A stretch of DNA of 64,000 nt from Phascolarctobacterium_A sp034086985 (GTDB taxonomy: Bacteria; Bacillota; Negativicutes; Acidaminococcales; Acidaminococcaceae). How positions within the stretch are numbered: the first letter of the stretch is position 1; every line of letters starts with the position of its first letter. The position numbers and the translations under genes are program-made. Of the stretch, positions 26,173 through 34,670 are shown one piece after another. The notes beneath the pieces were generated by a model that saw only the letters and a list, made by a program, of their open reading frames with translations, did no database searches and was not told the origin of the DNA. The stretch lies in the NCBI GenBank assembly GCA_034086985.1, contig JAXDZG010000022.1:242991-306990 (forward strand), read 5' to 3'.

Positions 26173-27869
26173 TGGCAAGCGGCACCATTAAAAAGGATAG
26201 TGGCTTTGGTATTGCCCAAGTCATCCTCTTCATCTCCATCGCCATTCTAGTAATCTTCGTAGCTTGGCCGGTACTCTTGATTCTGTTCAACGCCTTCTTC
26301 GTAGATGGCAAATTCAACAGCGTGGACTTCTATAAAGTCCTCACCGAGCCTGAAACCTTCCAAGCCTTGATTAACTCCCTGATTATCGCCAGCATGACCA
26401 CCGTGGGCTCCACCATCGTGGGTACCTTCTTTGCTTGGCTGGTAACTCGTACCGACCTTCCCTATAAGACCTTTATGAAGAGCCTTTTCCTCGTTCCCTT
26501 TATGCTGCCCTCCTTCATCGGTGCTTTGGCTTGGAAAATGCTGCTCAGCCCCCATGCCGGTTATATTAATAAGTGGTTCATGGCCACCTTTAATACTACC
26601 GAGCCCCTCTTCAACATCTATACCTACCACGGCATCAGCTGCGTCGAGGTCATGTACCTCTTCCCCTTCGTATTTATCCAGGTTTGCGGTGCTCTTGAGC
26701 GTATGGACCCCACTCTGGAAGAATCTGCCCGCATCAGCGGCGCCGGCCTCTTCACCATTACCCGCAAGATTACCATTCCTCTGGTACTGCCCTCCATCAT
26801 GAGCGGTGCGCTGCTCATCATGCTGTACTCCATGGCACACTTTGGTACGGTAGCGGTTTTGGGTATTGAACAGGGTATTTACAACATACCTACCTTAATC
26901 TACGAAAAGATCCACGAATCCGCAGGCTCCTTCGCCTCCATCCGTACCGGTACCGTATTGGCAACTGTATTGATCGTGTCCGCGGCCTGCATCATCTGGG
27001 CTCAGCAAAAGGTGCTCAGCAAGGGCCATTACCAAATCATCGGTGGCAAGAGCTTCCGTCCTATGGAGCTCAAGCTGCGCGGTCTGCGTTATCCCCTGCT
27101 GTTCTTCTGCCTGGCTTACATTGGCTTCACCATTTTGCTGCCCACAGTAGTTATCTTCATGGTTGGCGGCGTAGAAACCTATGGTCTGCCCTTAACTTGG
27201 GATAACCTGTCCTTAAACAACTACAAGTACATCCTCTTTGAATACGATGTAACTCGCGACGCTATCTTCAACTCCGTAACCTTGGGTCTGGCTGCTGCAT
27301 TCATCACCATGTTTGCCGGCGTTATGATTTCCTATGTTATCGTAAAGATGAAGGTACGCGGCAAGGGTATTCTGGAATTCTTGGGCATGCTGCCCTTCTC
27401 TGTTCCCGGCTCCGTTATCGCCCTGGGCGTAATCCTTGCTTGGTCCGGCCAGTTTGGCATCAACATTTACAACACTGTATGGATTATTCTGGTATCCTAC
27501 ATCGCCCGCTACATGGCCTTCTCCCTGAAGGCTAACTCCGCAGCCCTGGAGCAGGTCCACGACTCCCTGATGGAAGCTTCCCGTTCCTGCGGCGCTAGCA
27601 TGTGGCAATCCCTGAAGGACATCGTTATTCCGTTGGTTCGTCCCGGTATGGTCAGCGCCTTCTTCCTGATTTTCTTGCCGGCCCTGCGCGAATTGACCGT
27701 ATCCATTATGCTGTATGCTCCTACCACCAGAACCATCGGCGTTGCCATCTACACACTGAACGAGGATGGCGAAACTGTTATGTCCACTGCTTTGGCAGGT
27801 ATCGCATTGATCATTATCGTTTTAGGTCAAATGTTCATCAACCATCTTACCAAGAAAGCGAGTGAGTAA
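26172..27869 (+). CDS. ABC transporter permease, two fused permease units (FbpB-like)
   Basis: 565 residues with about twelve membrane helices. Two consecutive binding-protein-dependent permease domains are visible, each with an EAA loop: EESARISGAGLFTITRKITIPL (about 180-200) and MEASRSCGASMWQSLKDIVIPL (about 465-485). Such fused permeases occur in FbpB, ThiP and related importers and replace a permease dimer. The gene is sandwiched between two different ATPase genes and overlaps the first by one base. Confidence 0.9.
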   Translation: MASGTIKKDSGFGIAQVILFISIAILVIFVAWPVLLILFNAFFVDGKFNSVDFYKVLTEPETFQALINSLIIASMTTVGSTIVGTFFAWLVTRTDLPYKTFMKSLFLVPFMLPSFIGALAWKMLLSPHAGYINKWFMATFNTTEPLFNIYTYHGISCVEVMYLFPFVFIQVCGALERMDPTLEESARISGAGLFTITRKITIPLVLPSIMSGALLIMLYSMAHFGTVAVLGIEQGIYNIPTLIYEKIHESAGSFASIRTGTVLATVLIVSAACIIWAQQKVLSKGHYQIIGGKSFRPMELKLRGLRYPLLFFCLAYIGFTILLPTVVIFMVGGVETYGLPLTWDNLSLNNYKYILFEYDVTRDAIFNSVTLGLAAAFITMFAGVMISYVIVKMKVRGKGILEFLGMLPFSVPGSVIALGVILAWSGQFGINIYNTVWIILVSYIARYMAFSLKANSAALEQVHDSLMEASRSCGASMWQSLKDIVIPLVRPGMVSAFFLIFLPALRELTVSIMLYAPTTRTIGVAIYTLNEDGETVMSTALAGIALIIIVLGQMFINHLTKKASE

Positions 27870-27874
27870 TCGTC

Positions 27875-28945
27875 ATGTCATACATCCGCTTAGTTAATGT
27901 TACAAAAAGATTTGGTGATGTTACTGCCGTCGATAACCTGAATATCGAAATTGGCAAGGGCGAATGCTTCTCCATGCTGGGTCCCTCCGGCTGCGGTAAA
28001 ACCACTACCCTGCGTATGGTTGCCGGCTTTGAGGATTTATCCGATGGTGAGGTGTGGGTAGGCGACCGCCTGCTTTCTTCTCCTAAAAAGCATCACTATA
28101 CTCCCCCTGAAAACCGCAATTTCGGCATGGTTTTCCAAGCCTTTGCCGTGTGGCCCCATATGAGCGTTTACGAAAACGTTGCCTTCCCCCTGCGCCTGCG
28201 CAAGCTGCCTAACGCAGAGATTGAGCAACGCACTAAGGACGCTTTGACTGCTACCAACCTGCTCAAGGCTGCTAACGACAGCCCTGCCGACCTTTCCGGC
28301 GGTGGCAAGCAGCGTGTAGCCTTGGCTCGTGCCCTGGCTATTAACCCCGACGTAATGCTCCTGGACGAGCCCCTCTCCAGCTTGGACCCCCATCTGCGTG
28401 AGGAAATGCGCTTTGAGATTAAGGATTTGCAGCGTAAATATGGCTTCTCCATTATTTATGTAACCCATGACCAATCCGAGGCTATGGCTCTGTCTGACCG
28501 CATTCTGGTTATGAAGCTGGGCGTTATGCAGCAAATCGACTCTCCCTTGGATGTTTATAACAATCCCAAGAACAAGTTTGTCTTCAGCTTCATCGGTGTT
28601 TCTAGCTTTACCGATGTTATCTGGAAGGGCAAGGATGCCTATATTAAGGGCTCCGAGCATAAGCTGCCCAGTGGCCTCATCGTGCCCGAACGCATGAAGG
28701 CTGAGGAAATGTTCAATCTGGCCAGCCGTCCTACCGAAATCCGCTTTACCAATGCCGGCGACCCCAATGGCGTGCGCGGTCATGTAATCCGCAAAGCCTT
28801 CTTGGGCGAAATCGTGGACTACTTGGTAAAGATTGGCGACCAAGAGGTGCGTGTGCAAATCGGTCGTCGTGACCCCGGCCCTGAGGCTGACGAGACCTGT
28901 TATCTGCACTTCCTCCGTCCCTTCTGGTACAAGGTTAACGAGTAA
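27875..28945 (+). CDS. ABC transporter ATP-binding protein (second copy)
   Basis: 356 residues. Walker A GPSGCGKTTT, Q-loop VFQAFAVWPHM, signature LSGGGKQR, Walker B MLLDEPLSSLD, switch His in VTHDQSEAMALSD, then a TOBE-like C-terminus. It differs clearly from the first ATPase, so the transporter may use an ATPase heterodimer. It begins six bases after the permease gene and ends the operon. Confidence 0.9.
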   Translation: MSYIRLVNVTKRFGDVTAVDNLNIEIGKGECFSMLGPSGCGKTTTLRMVAGFEDLSDGEVWVGDRLLSSPKKHHYTPPENRNFGMVFQAFAVWPHMSVYENVAFPLRLRKLPNAEIEQRTKDALTATNLLKAANDSPADLSGGGKQRVALARALAINPDVMLLDEPLSSLDPHLREEMRFEIKDLQRKYGFSIIYVTHDQSEAMALSDRILVMKLGVMQQIDSPLDVYNNPKNKFVFSFIGVSSFTDVIWKGKDAYIKGSEHKLPSGLIVPERMKAEEMFNLASRPTEIRFTNAGDPNGVRGHVIRKAFLGEIVDYLVKIGDQEVRVQIGRRDPGPEADETCYLHFLRPFWYKVNE

Positions 28946-28980
28946 GCAGCTTTTAGCACAACCTAGACAATTTTATATGA

Positions 28981-29009
28981 CCTGCGCTCTTAGAGACTTC
29001 CAGCGCAGG
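28981..29009 (+). terminator. First hairpin after importer operon
   Basis: Perfect 8-bp stem CCTGCGCT / AGCGCAGG with a 13-base loop and no T-run. Probably protects the 3' end or acts with the following terminator. Confidence 0.5.
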
Positions 29010-29015
29010 CATGCA

Positions 29016-29057
29016 AAAAGCACTACTGAGGGTTAGCGACCTCTAGTAGTGCTTTTG
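29016..29057 (+). terminator. Terminator of importer operon (AGCAC-TACT family)
   Basis: Stem AGCACTACT / AGTAGTGCT (29019-29027, 29045-29053) flanked by A-run and TTTT; convergent with the gene on the minus strand, so likely bidirectional. Confidence 0.8.
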
Positions 29058-29065
29058 TTATGGTA

Positions 29066-29653
29066 TCATTTATCCAATTGAAGAAACTTTTGTACGTTTT
29101 TATTTCTGTAAATCTTAGCTAGCAGCTCCTTATCAACTGCTGCTAAAAACCCTGCCATGTCCTTCTGGCTTTGCTCCTTAAGCTGCTTTAGCAGCAAGGT
29201 ATCTCTGCGCTTGCGTTCAGCATGCTCCGCAGGATAACCAGAACCAAAGGGACCATCAAAGAGCGCCTTTAATGTATAGCGCAAATTAAGCTCACCAGCC
29301 CATCCGAAGCCTAAACCTAAGGGTAGGCTCACTGCATTACCTGCATTAATGCGCCCAAAAAGATATGCATCCTGAGGAGTGGGAATATAGCCACATAATA
29401 CACCAGGCATAGCATTGCAGGCTAACATCATGCCTTGGCCGGAGGAGCAGCCTGTTACGACAAAATCCGCAGCCTTACTATGCAGTAGCAAAGCTATGGC
29501 CAGAGCAATCTCTACATAGGAATACTGCTCTACATCCGAAGCAAAGCAGCCCAGATTTAGCACCTCAGCCTCAGGCTGCGCTTCTCGTACTGCATTTACA
29601 ATGAGCTCACTTTTTGAACTTTGCGTGCTGGGAACTATAACACCGATACGCAT
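29066..29653 (-). CDS. RpiB/LacAB-family sugar-phosphate isomerase homologue
   Basis: 195 residues. The ribose-5-phosphate isomerase B fold is indicated by the N-terminal MRIGVIVPSTQSSK and the active-site loop TGCSSGQGMMLACN, where Cys69 aligns with the catalytic Cys of RpiB. A C-terminal extension (HAERKRRDTLLLKQLKEQ and on) goes beyond the ~150-residue RpiB core. The substrate may be a pentose or hexose phosphate and cannot be fixed here. It is transcribed after the MFS gene, 44 bases apart. Confidence 0.78.
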   Translation of the reverse strand: MRIGVIVPSTQSSKSELIVNAVREAQPEAEVLNLGCFASDVEQYSYVEIALAIALLLHSKAADFVVTGCSSGQGMMLACNAMPGVLCGYIPTPQDAYLFGRINAGNAVSLPLGLGFGWAGELNLRYTLKALFDGPFGSGYPAEHAERKRRDTLLLKQLKEQSQKDMAGFLAAVDKELLAKIYRNKNVQKFLQLDK

Positions 29654-29697
29654 TTGGGGGACTCCTCCTTAAAAGCTTTAATCTTAGTCCGTATTTT

Positions 29698-30879
29698 TTA
29701 CTTTTGTAAATCTTTAGGTATAGGAATGCGAGTGGCAACTATGGCAGCTACAATGGGGAGCCATACTAAAAGCTTCATCACAAAGGGCAAGCCATAGGTG
29801 TCGGCCAGATAGCCCAAAATCGTAACGCCAAAGCCACCCAAGCCCACGCTAAAGCCAATGGTGAGGCCTGACGCCATACCCACATTATTAGGCATCATGC
29901 ATTGAGCTAAAATAATCGTCGTGGCAAAGGAACCAATAATGCAGAAGCCAGCCGTTACCACTGCAGCCATGGCTAGCCACGGCGTGGTTGCTACAGTAAT
30001 AGCGTAAATAGCAGGAATGCTGCAGGCAATGGAGCTAAGTAAAATTTTGCGTGCGCCCAGTCTATCGCTGAGCACGGAGCCCACATAGGTACCTGCTACA
30101 CCGCCCAGCAAGAAGCCCGATACAAGACTGCTGGCAAAAAGAGGCTCAAAGCCACGGAATTTCATATAAAAAATGGGCATATAAGTGGAAATGCCCACAT
30201 GAATAGACGAGCGCATGAAAATGTAGAACAGAATGAGGAAAAGGCCAAAATAAGACAGCTTTTCTGCCGTTCCCTTAGCCTCCTCTTTGGCCTGCCGGGC
30301 TGCATGCTCTATATTCGCACGCTCATAAGCGCCCATGCATTTAGTCATAAGACCGAAAACTAAAAGCCCAGGTAGCACGAAATAAACCGTGTTATGAATG
30401 CCACCTGCTAGGCTCATGAGAAAGGTCATCAAAATAGAGCCCACGGCCATGCCAGCATTGCCACCTAAGGAAAAGATGCCCATATTTTGGGTACGGTTGG
30501 AATCATCGCTCAAAAAATTGACTGTTTTAGAGGCTTGAGGATGATAAGTCGCGCTGGCAAGGCTAATCACGATAACCGTGCATAGGAGCAAAGTATAAGT
30601 TGAAACCCAGCCTACAAAGGCAAAGCCTGCCCCTGCCATAGCCGCGCACACGGGTAGGAGCTTCGGCATGGAGCGCTTGTCCGTAAGATAGCCAAAGGCT
30701 GGCTGAATCACAGAGGACATAATGTTTTGTGTGAGCACGATAGCGGCCAACTGGGAATAGTTCAGACTAAACATTTCCTTGAGCTGGGGTAGAACGATAG
30801 GCAGGGCTCCCGCTTGCATATCCGTAACTAAATGGCCCAGTGCCAAGGCCAGAATGGGTAAAAAAGCTGTTTTATGCAT
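29698..30879 (-). CDS. MFS transporter, Fsr (fosmidomycin resistance)-like
   Basis: 393 residues, twelve membrane helices. The N-terminal LALGHLVTDMQAGALPIVLPQLKE, YLTDKRSMPKLLP and SATYHPQASK resemble the Fsr branch of major facilitator drug exporters. A central basic loop (RANIEHAARQAKEEAKG) separates the halves. Start MHKTAFLP was chosen because AAGGAG lies six bases upstream. Transported compound unknown. Own promoter about 50 bases upstream; RpiB-family gene follows. Confidence 0.85.
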   Translation of the reverse strand: MHKTAFLPILALALGHLVTDMQAGALPIVLPQLKEMFSLNYSQLAAIVLTQNIMSSVIQPAFGYLTDKRSMPKLLPVCAAMAGAGFAFVGWVSTYTLLLCTVIVISLASATYHPQASKTVNFLSDDSNRTQNMGIFSLGGNAGMAVGSILMTFLMSLAGGIHNTVYFVLPGLLVFGLMTKCMGAYERANIEHAARQAKEEAKGTAEKLSYFGLFLILFYIFMRSSIHVGISTYMPIFYMKFRGFEPLFASSLVSGFLLGGVAGTYVGSVLSDRLGARKILLSSIACSIPAIYAITVATTPWLAMAAVVTAGFCIIGSFATTIILAQCMMPNNVGMASGLTIGFSVGLGGFGVTILGYLADTYGLPFVMKLLVWLPIVAAIVATRIPIPKDLQK

Positions 30880-30925
30880 AAAATCTCCTTGAATTAAGCT
30901 TATGTTTGTAATTTGTTTACCCTTT

Positions 30926-30954
30926 ATTATAACGCGCAAAGCTACTTTAGGCAA
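30926..30954 (-). promoter_or_regulatory. Promoter of Fsr-like exporter gene
   Basis: TTGCCT (30949-30954), 17-base spacer, TATAAT (30926-30931), reading leftward. Confidence 0.75.
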
Positions 30955-31025
30955 TGGAGCGAAGACGTTGATAGGCTCTCTATACAATAAATACTCTAAA
31001 AATACTGCTAATTACAGGGTTTTCA

Positions 31026-31054
31026 TTGCAGAAAACTTCTTTGCTTGGTATAAT
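31026..31054 (+). promoter_or_regulatory. Promoter of nhaC-like gene
   Basis: TTGCAG (31026-31031), 17-base spacer, TATAAT (31049-31054), reading rightward; leader of about 90 bases without a recognised element. Confidence 0.72.
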
Positions 31055-31153
31055 AACAAGAGACAAATCCACATGAAGTGGACGTTTTAAAGTGCTAGCA
31101 AGCTTAAGCATGAAGAAAACTATATTTGAATAAGCTAAGGGGATGTAGATCTT

Positions 31154-32440
31154 ATGACCAAAACAAACAAAAAGGGCAGCGTCATTGCGCTCTTGCCCAT
31201 TGTGGTATTTTTATTGATTTTTATTGGTTCAGGTGTCATTACCGGTGATTTTTATAGCATGCCTGCCATTGTAGGCTTTTTAATTGCTCTCATCGTGGCC
31301 TTTGCTCAAAACAAAAAGTTAAGCTTTATTCAAAAGTTACGTTTATGCTCCACGGGTGTAGGCGATGAAAACATCTTGACTATGTGCCTGATTTTCCTTG
31401 CAGCAGGTGCTTTTTCTGGTGCCGTAAGGGCTGCAGGTGGTGTAGAAAGTACTGTTAACCTAGGCCTTTCCATTCTGCCTGGCGGTATGGCTGTAGCAGG
31501 ACTTTTCGTTATCGGGTGCTTTATTTCCATTTCCATGGGTACTAGCGTAGGTACCATTACCGCGCTGGCCCCTATAGCTGCCGGCATTAGTGAAAAAACC
31601 GGCTTTTCCATGGCCATTTGCGCTGGCGCAGTTGTCTGTGGCGCTATGTTTGGCGATAACCTTTCCATTATCTCCGATACCACTATTGCAGCTGTTAAGA
31701 CCCAAGGCTGCGATATGCGAGACAAATTCCGCGAGAATTTTAAGATTATCCTGCCCGCTGCTATTATCACCTTGGGACTCTTCCTTTTCTTGGGACAGAC
31801 AGGCGAATTTCATGTGGAGGGCAGTCTTGATTATAATATGATGAAGGTTGTACCATATCTGGTAGTTTTGGTGGGTGCTATTATCGGTGTCAATGTTTTC
31901 GTGATTTTGATTACAGGCACAGTGCTGAGTATGATTGTGGGCCTGGCTACGGGCACCTTCACCGCCAGCAAAATGTTTGCTCACGTGGGCGCAGGCATTT
32001 ATTCCATGTATGACATCACCGTTATTTCCATCATCGTAGCCTGCATCATCACCTTGGTTAAGGAGCACGGCGGTATAGATTTCGTGTTGAACTTTATTAA
32101 AAGTCGTATCAGCGATGAAAAGGGTGGCGAGCTAGGTATCGCTGCACTAGCTCTTTTAGTTGATGTGTGCACTGCTAATAATACTGTGGCCATCGTCATG
32201 GCAGGCCCCATTGCTAAGGATATTTCTACCGATTTTGGTGTTACACCTCGCCGCAGTGCATCGTTGCTGGATATGTTCAGCTCCATGGGACAGGGACTCA
32301 TTCCCTACGGCGCTCAGCTTCTAGCAGCCGCCAGCCTCACCAAGCTCACTCCCTTCGACATCATTCCTTACTGCTTCTATCCCCTGCTGATGGGACTGAG
32401 CGGCTTGGTATTCATCTTTATCAAGAAAAGAACAGCATAA
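31154..32440 (+). CDS. NhaC-family Na+/H+ antiporter
   Basis: 428 residues with about eleven membrane helices. GDNLSIISDTTIAAVKTQGCDMRDKFREN and SMGTSVGTITALAPIAAGI are NhaC-family signatures. The family exchanges Na+ (or organic ions such as malate/lactate in MleN-type members) for H+, so ion specificity is not certain. It has its own promoter and terminator. Confidence 0.87.
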   Translation: MTKTNKKGSVIALLPIVVFLLIFIGSGVITGDFYSMPAIVGFLIALIVAFAQNKKLSFIQKLRLCSTGVGDENILTMCLIFLAAGAFSGAVRAAGGVESTVNLGLSILPGGMAVAGLFVIGCFISISMGTSVGTITALAPIAAGISEKTGFSMAICAGAVVCGAMFGDNLSIISDTTIAAVKTQGCDMRDKFRENFKIILPAAIITLGLFLFLGQTGEFHVEGSLDYNMMKVVPYLVVLVGAIIGVNVFVILITGTVLSMIVGLATGTFTASKMFAHVGAGIYSMYDITVISIIVACIITLVKEHGGIDFVLNFIKSRISDEKGGELGIAALALLVDVCTANNTVAIVMAGPIAKDISTDFGVTPRRSASLLDMFSSMGQGLIPYGAQLLAAASLTKLTPFDIIPYCFYPLLMGLSGLVFIFIKKRTA

Positions 32441-32452
32441 TAGTAAAAACAT

Positions 32453-32496
32453 AAAAGCACTACTAAAGGGTGCAGAACCCTTAGTAGTGCTTTTTG
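32453..32496 (+). terminator. Terminator of nhaC-like gene (AGCAC-TACT family)
   Basis: Stem AGCACTACTAA..GGG / CCC..TTAGTAGTGCT followed by TTTTT. Convergent with the prepilin gene. Confidence 0.85.
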
Positions 32497-32513
32497 ATTG
32501 GAGCTATTAGTTG

Positions 32514-33236
32514 TTACTTATTTTTGCGATGGAACATATTGTCATTTTTATCCAATGTGAATTTACCTTCATTTCCTCCGCCATCTTTCTTTATGTGTAT
32601 TGAAGATATGCTATCAGCTTTATTGATAAGTTCGCCATTAGCAAAGTATAATTCAGCTGCCTGAATTTCAAAAGCCATATTATCAAACCTACCATCAAGT
32701 CCAATTTGTTTTTTGGTTCCATCATTGTACTCTAAAGTTATAGTTTTATTATTCACCTCAGCGCTTACAAGATCCTCTTTTTTATAGCCTTCTCTGTCAG
32801 TCAGTAAATAATCTACCAAATCATCAAAAAGGCTCCCATATTTAGCATTATCATTAGGATCGTAGAAACCAAAATTTCCATTCGGTGTTTTATTGCTATC
32901 TGGCGGCTTAACTGGGGCAGCAGGTTCTTCAGTATCAGGTGGAGTCGTTGGATCAGGCGGAATCACACTTCCGCCGTTATCGCCAGACCCACTACCAGTA
33001 TTATCACCAGATTCTCCTTCTTCGGCGCCACTGCCACCGCTGCCAGCGCCACTATCCCCAGGATTATTAGTATCCGCTGCCAGCACTTTTTCTGCCTTAC
33101 CAATAGCACCTCTAATACTATCCTCTAAGCCATTGCTAGCCGTAAAGCTAGCACCAATCGCTGCCACAAAAGCCAACAATATTGCATATTCTGTCAAAGC
33201 TGCACCCCGTTTGCCAAGCCTTTTAAAGAATAACAT
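32514..33236 (-). CDS. Flp-type prepilin-like protein with long secreted C-terminus
   Basis: 240 residues. The N-terminus MLFFKRLGKRGAALTEYAIL is a class III prepilin signal: cleavage expected after Gly11, Glu at +5 and a hydrophobic helix to about residue 32. After that comes a Gly/Ser/Glu/Pro-rich low-complexity linker (about 55-115) and a 125-residue domain I do not recognise, starting FGFYDPNDNAKYGSLFDDLVDYL. Normal Flp pilins are only 50-80 residues. GAGG lies six bases before the ATG. No tad secretion genes or prepilin peptidase are nearby, so machinery must be elsewhere. Confidence 0.72.
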   Translation of the reverse strand: MLFFKRLGKRGAALTEYAILLAFVAAIGASFTASNGLEDSIRGAIGKAEKVLAADTNNPGDSGAGSGGSGAEEGESGDNTGSGSGDNGGSVIPPDPTTPPDTEEPAAPVKPPDSNKTPNGNFGFYDPNDNAKYGSLFDDLVDYLLTDREGYKKEDLVSAEVNNKTITLEYNDGTKKQIGLDGRFDNMAFEIQAAELYFANGELINKADSISSIHIKKDGGGNEGKFTLDKNDNMFHRKNK

Positions 33237-33421
33237 ATCGTACCTCACAATTTGTATAATATATTTTGATACATTATACAACATTTTCCTAGTTTCGTCA
33301 AACTTACACCTCTATATTCAAAATATAAAATGTTAATATCTTGTAAAATCACAATTTAATAAATTGATTCTCTCACTCCAAAAAAGCCAGCTTTAGCACG
33401 TGCGTATATAAGGTAAAGACT

Positions 33422-33451
33422 TTAGACGAAAATGTAATTTTATGATATAAT
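33422..33451 (+). promoter_or_regulatory. Promoter of thioesterase gene
   Basis: TATAAT (33446-33451) with a weak TTAGAC (33422-33427), 18-base spacer. The 33237-33421 stretch upstream is AT-rich with nothing else seen. Confidence 0.5.
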
Positions 33452-33542
33452 ACTGTGCAAATGAGAACTCTTTAAAGCTACTATAGATGTATCTTTAAAC
33501 AAACATAGTAAGCCAATATAAGTATGCAAAAGGTGAACGCAA

Positions 33543-33974
33543 ATGACTAACGAAGAAATCAGAGATTATTTAAACGAGCGTTGCTTAGCTAATGAATTTG
33601 CCAAAAATTGTGGTATGCAGATTGATGAAGTTAACAAGCCCCATATTGTTATGTCCATGCCCATTACTAAAGCTTTGACCAATATTTATGGCATCGCCCA
33701 TGGTGGCTCTCTTTCTACTTTGGCCGATACATGCATCGGCCTCACCTGCTTTGTGTATGGCAAGCGCGTAGTAACCGTAGATATGACCATGAATTTTCTG
33801 AAGGGCCTGCGCGAGGGCGAACGCGCTATAGCCACCTCCACCATTCTTCACCATGGTCGCACAACCTTTATGGGCGAAGCAACCATAACCAATGCAAAGG
33901 GCGAGCTCATGGCCAAATGCAGTGGCACCTTCTTTGTGATTACCGACAATGTGGATTTGCCTGAGCATTGGTAA
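33543..33974 (+). CDS. PaaI-family hotdog thioesterase
   Basis: 143 residues. The hotdog fold is shown by YGIAHGGSLSTLADTCIG, where HGG precedes the long helix, and by the following VTVDMTMNFLKGLREGE strand. Members hydrolyse acyl-CoA thioesters, often aryl- or medium-chain acyl-CoA. No catabolic gene cluster is present, so the substrate is open. Monocistronic. Confidence 0.87.
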   Translation: MTNEEIRDYLNERCLANEFAKNCGMQIDEVNKPHIVMSMPITKALTNIYGIAHGGSLSTLADTCIGLTCFVYGKRVVTVDMTMNFLKGLREGERAIATSTILHHGRTTFMGEATITNAKGELMAKCSGTFFVITDNVDLPEHW

Positions 33975-34087
33975 ATGCATCCATAAGCAAAAAATTACAG
34001 ACTCTCAAGAATAAATCCTAAAGTTTGCTGACAGTAAGCAGGGTTTTGTGTTAAAATATCACTATACTACTTTTTGGAGGCATGCAG

Positions 34088-34426
34088 ATGAATCATAAGG
34101 AATTAGATAAAACCTTTAAAGGCTATATGGCCAAATTTACCTCTGATAAAGAGCTGGGGCAAATGATGAGCAAGATTACCTTCCAGGAGCTGTTCAATCC
34201 CAAATTCTTGCAAGAGAACAGCAAGTTCACTTCCATGGACGACATGATCTGGCGTAGTGGCTTTGGTATCATGAACCTGATGGAGGTAGAAAACGTTAAT
34301 CAGGACAAATGGAACCAGTACATCGCTAAAAACAGCGAGTGTGAAACCTGGCACGATTTTGGCAAGCTGGCCATGATCGACTGGATGAAAAACAAGCTGG
34401 AAGAAGTAAAAAAGAACAAAAACTAA
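34088..34426 (+). CDS. Small conserved-looking protein of unknown function
   Basis: 112 residues, cytosolic, charged and helical, starting MNHKELDKTFKGYMAK. I do not recognise it. GGAGG lies seven bases before the chosen ATG; a second ATG two codons upstream falls too close to it. It has a strong terminator directly after it, so it is a genuine single-gene transcript. Confidence 0.7.
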   Translation: MNHKELDKTFKGYMAKFTSDKELGQMMSKITFQELFNPKFLQENSKFTSMDDMIWRSGFGIMNLMEVENVNQDKWNQYIAKNSECETWHDFGKLAMIDWMKNKLEEVKKNKN

Positions 34427-34430
34427 GCTA

Positions 34431-34463
34431 AAATACCGAAGCGAATAGCTTCGGTATTTTTTT
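34431..34463 (+). terminator. Terminator of small unknown gene
   Basis: Perfect stem ATACCGAAGC / GCTTCGGTAT (34433-34442, 34448-34457) with a five-base loop and TTTTTT. Confidence 0.9.
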
Positions 34464-34500
34464 GCAAAAAAATATTTTTTATGTTAAAGCCGCTCTAAGC

Positions 34501-34590
34501 TTGTTCGCCACAATTTTTAGTGCGAACAAATTGTGAAGCACACCACATGTCGATTTTTCTTGTTCGCATTTATTTTGATTATGCAAACAT
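34501..34590. promoter_or_regulatory. Repeated TTGTTCGC half-sites upstream of LysM gene
   Basis: TTGTTCGC (34501-34508) and its inverse GCGAACAA (34522-34529) are 13 bases apart. A third direct TTGTTCGC (34560-34567) is followed by a weaker inverse GCAAACAT (34583-34590). All lie just upstream of the LysM promoter. They look like binding sites of a dimeric regulator. The GTTCG/CGAAC core resembles Gram-positive LexA half-sites but in the opposite arrangement. Confidence 0.55.
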
Positions 34591-34605
34591 AAATTCTAAG
34601 TACTA

Positions 34606-34634
34606 TTGACAAAAATCATCATTTGTATTATCAT
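34606..34634 (+). promoter_or_regulatory. Promoter of LysM protein gene
   Basis: Perfect TTGACA (34606-34611), 17-base spacer, TATCAT (34629-34634). Confidence 0.75.
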
Positions 34635-34670
34635 ATAATCAAACAGAAATTCATTTAGGTGGTGATAGAT

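Noticed and set aside
30902..31090. Short plus-strand frame between the Fsr-like exporter and nhaC
   Set aside because: It overlaps both divergent promoters, lacks a ribosome-binding site and has no protein-like features.
34501..34529. Canonical LexA box
   Set aside because: GAAC-N4-GTTC spacing is not present; only inverted half-sites at other spacing are seen.
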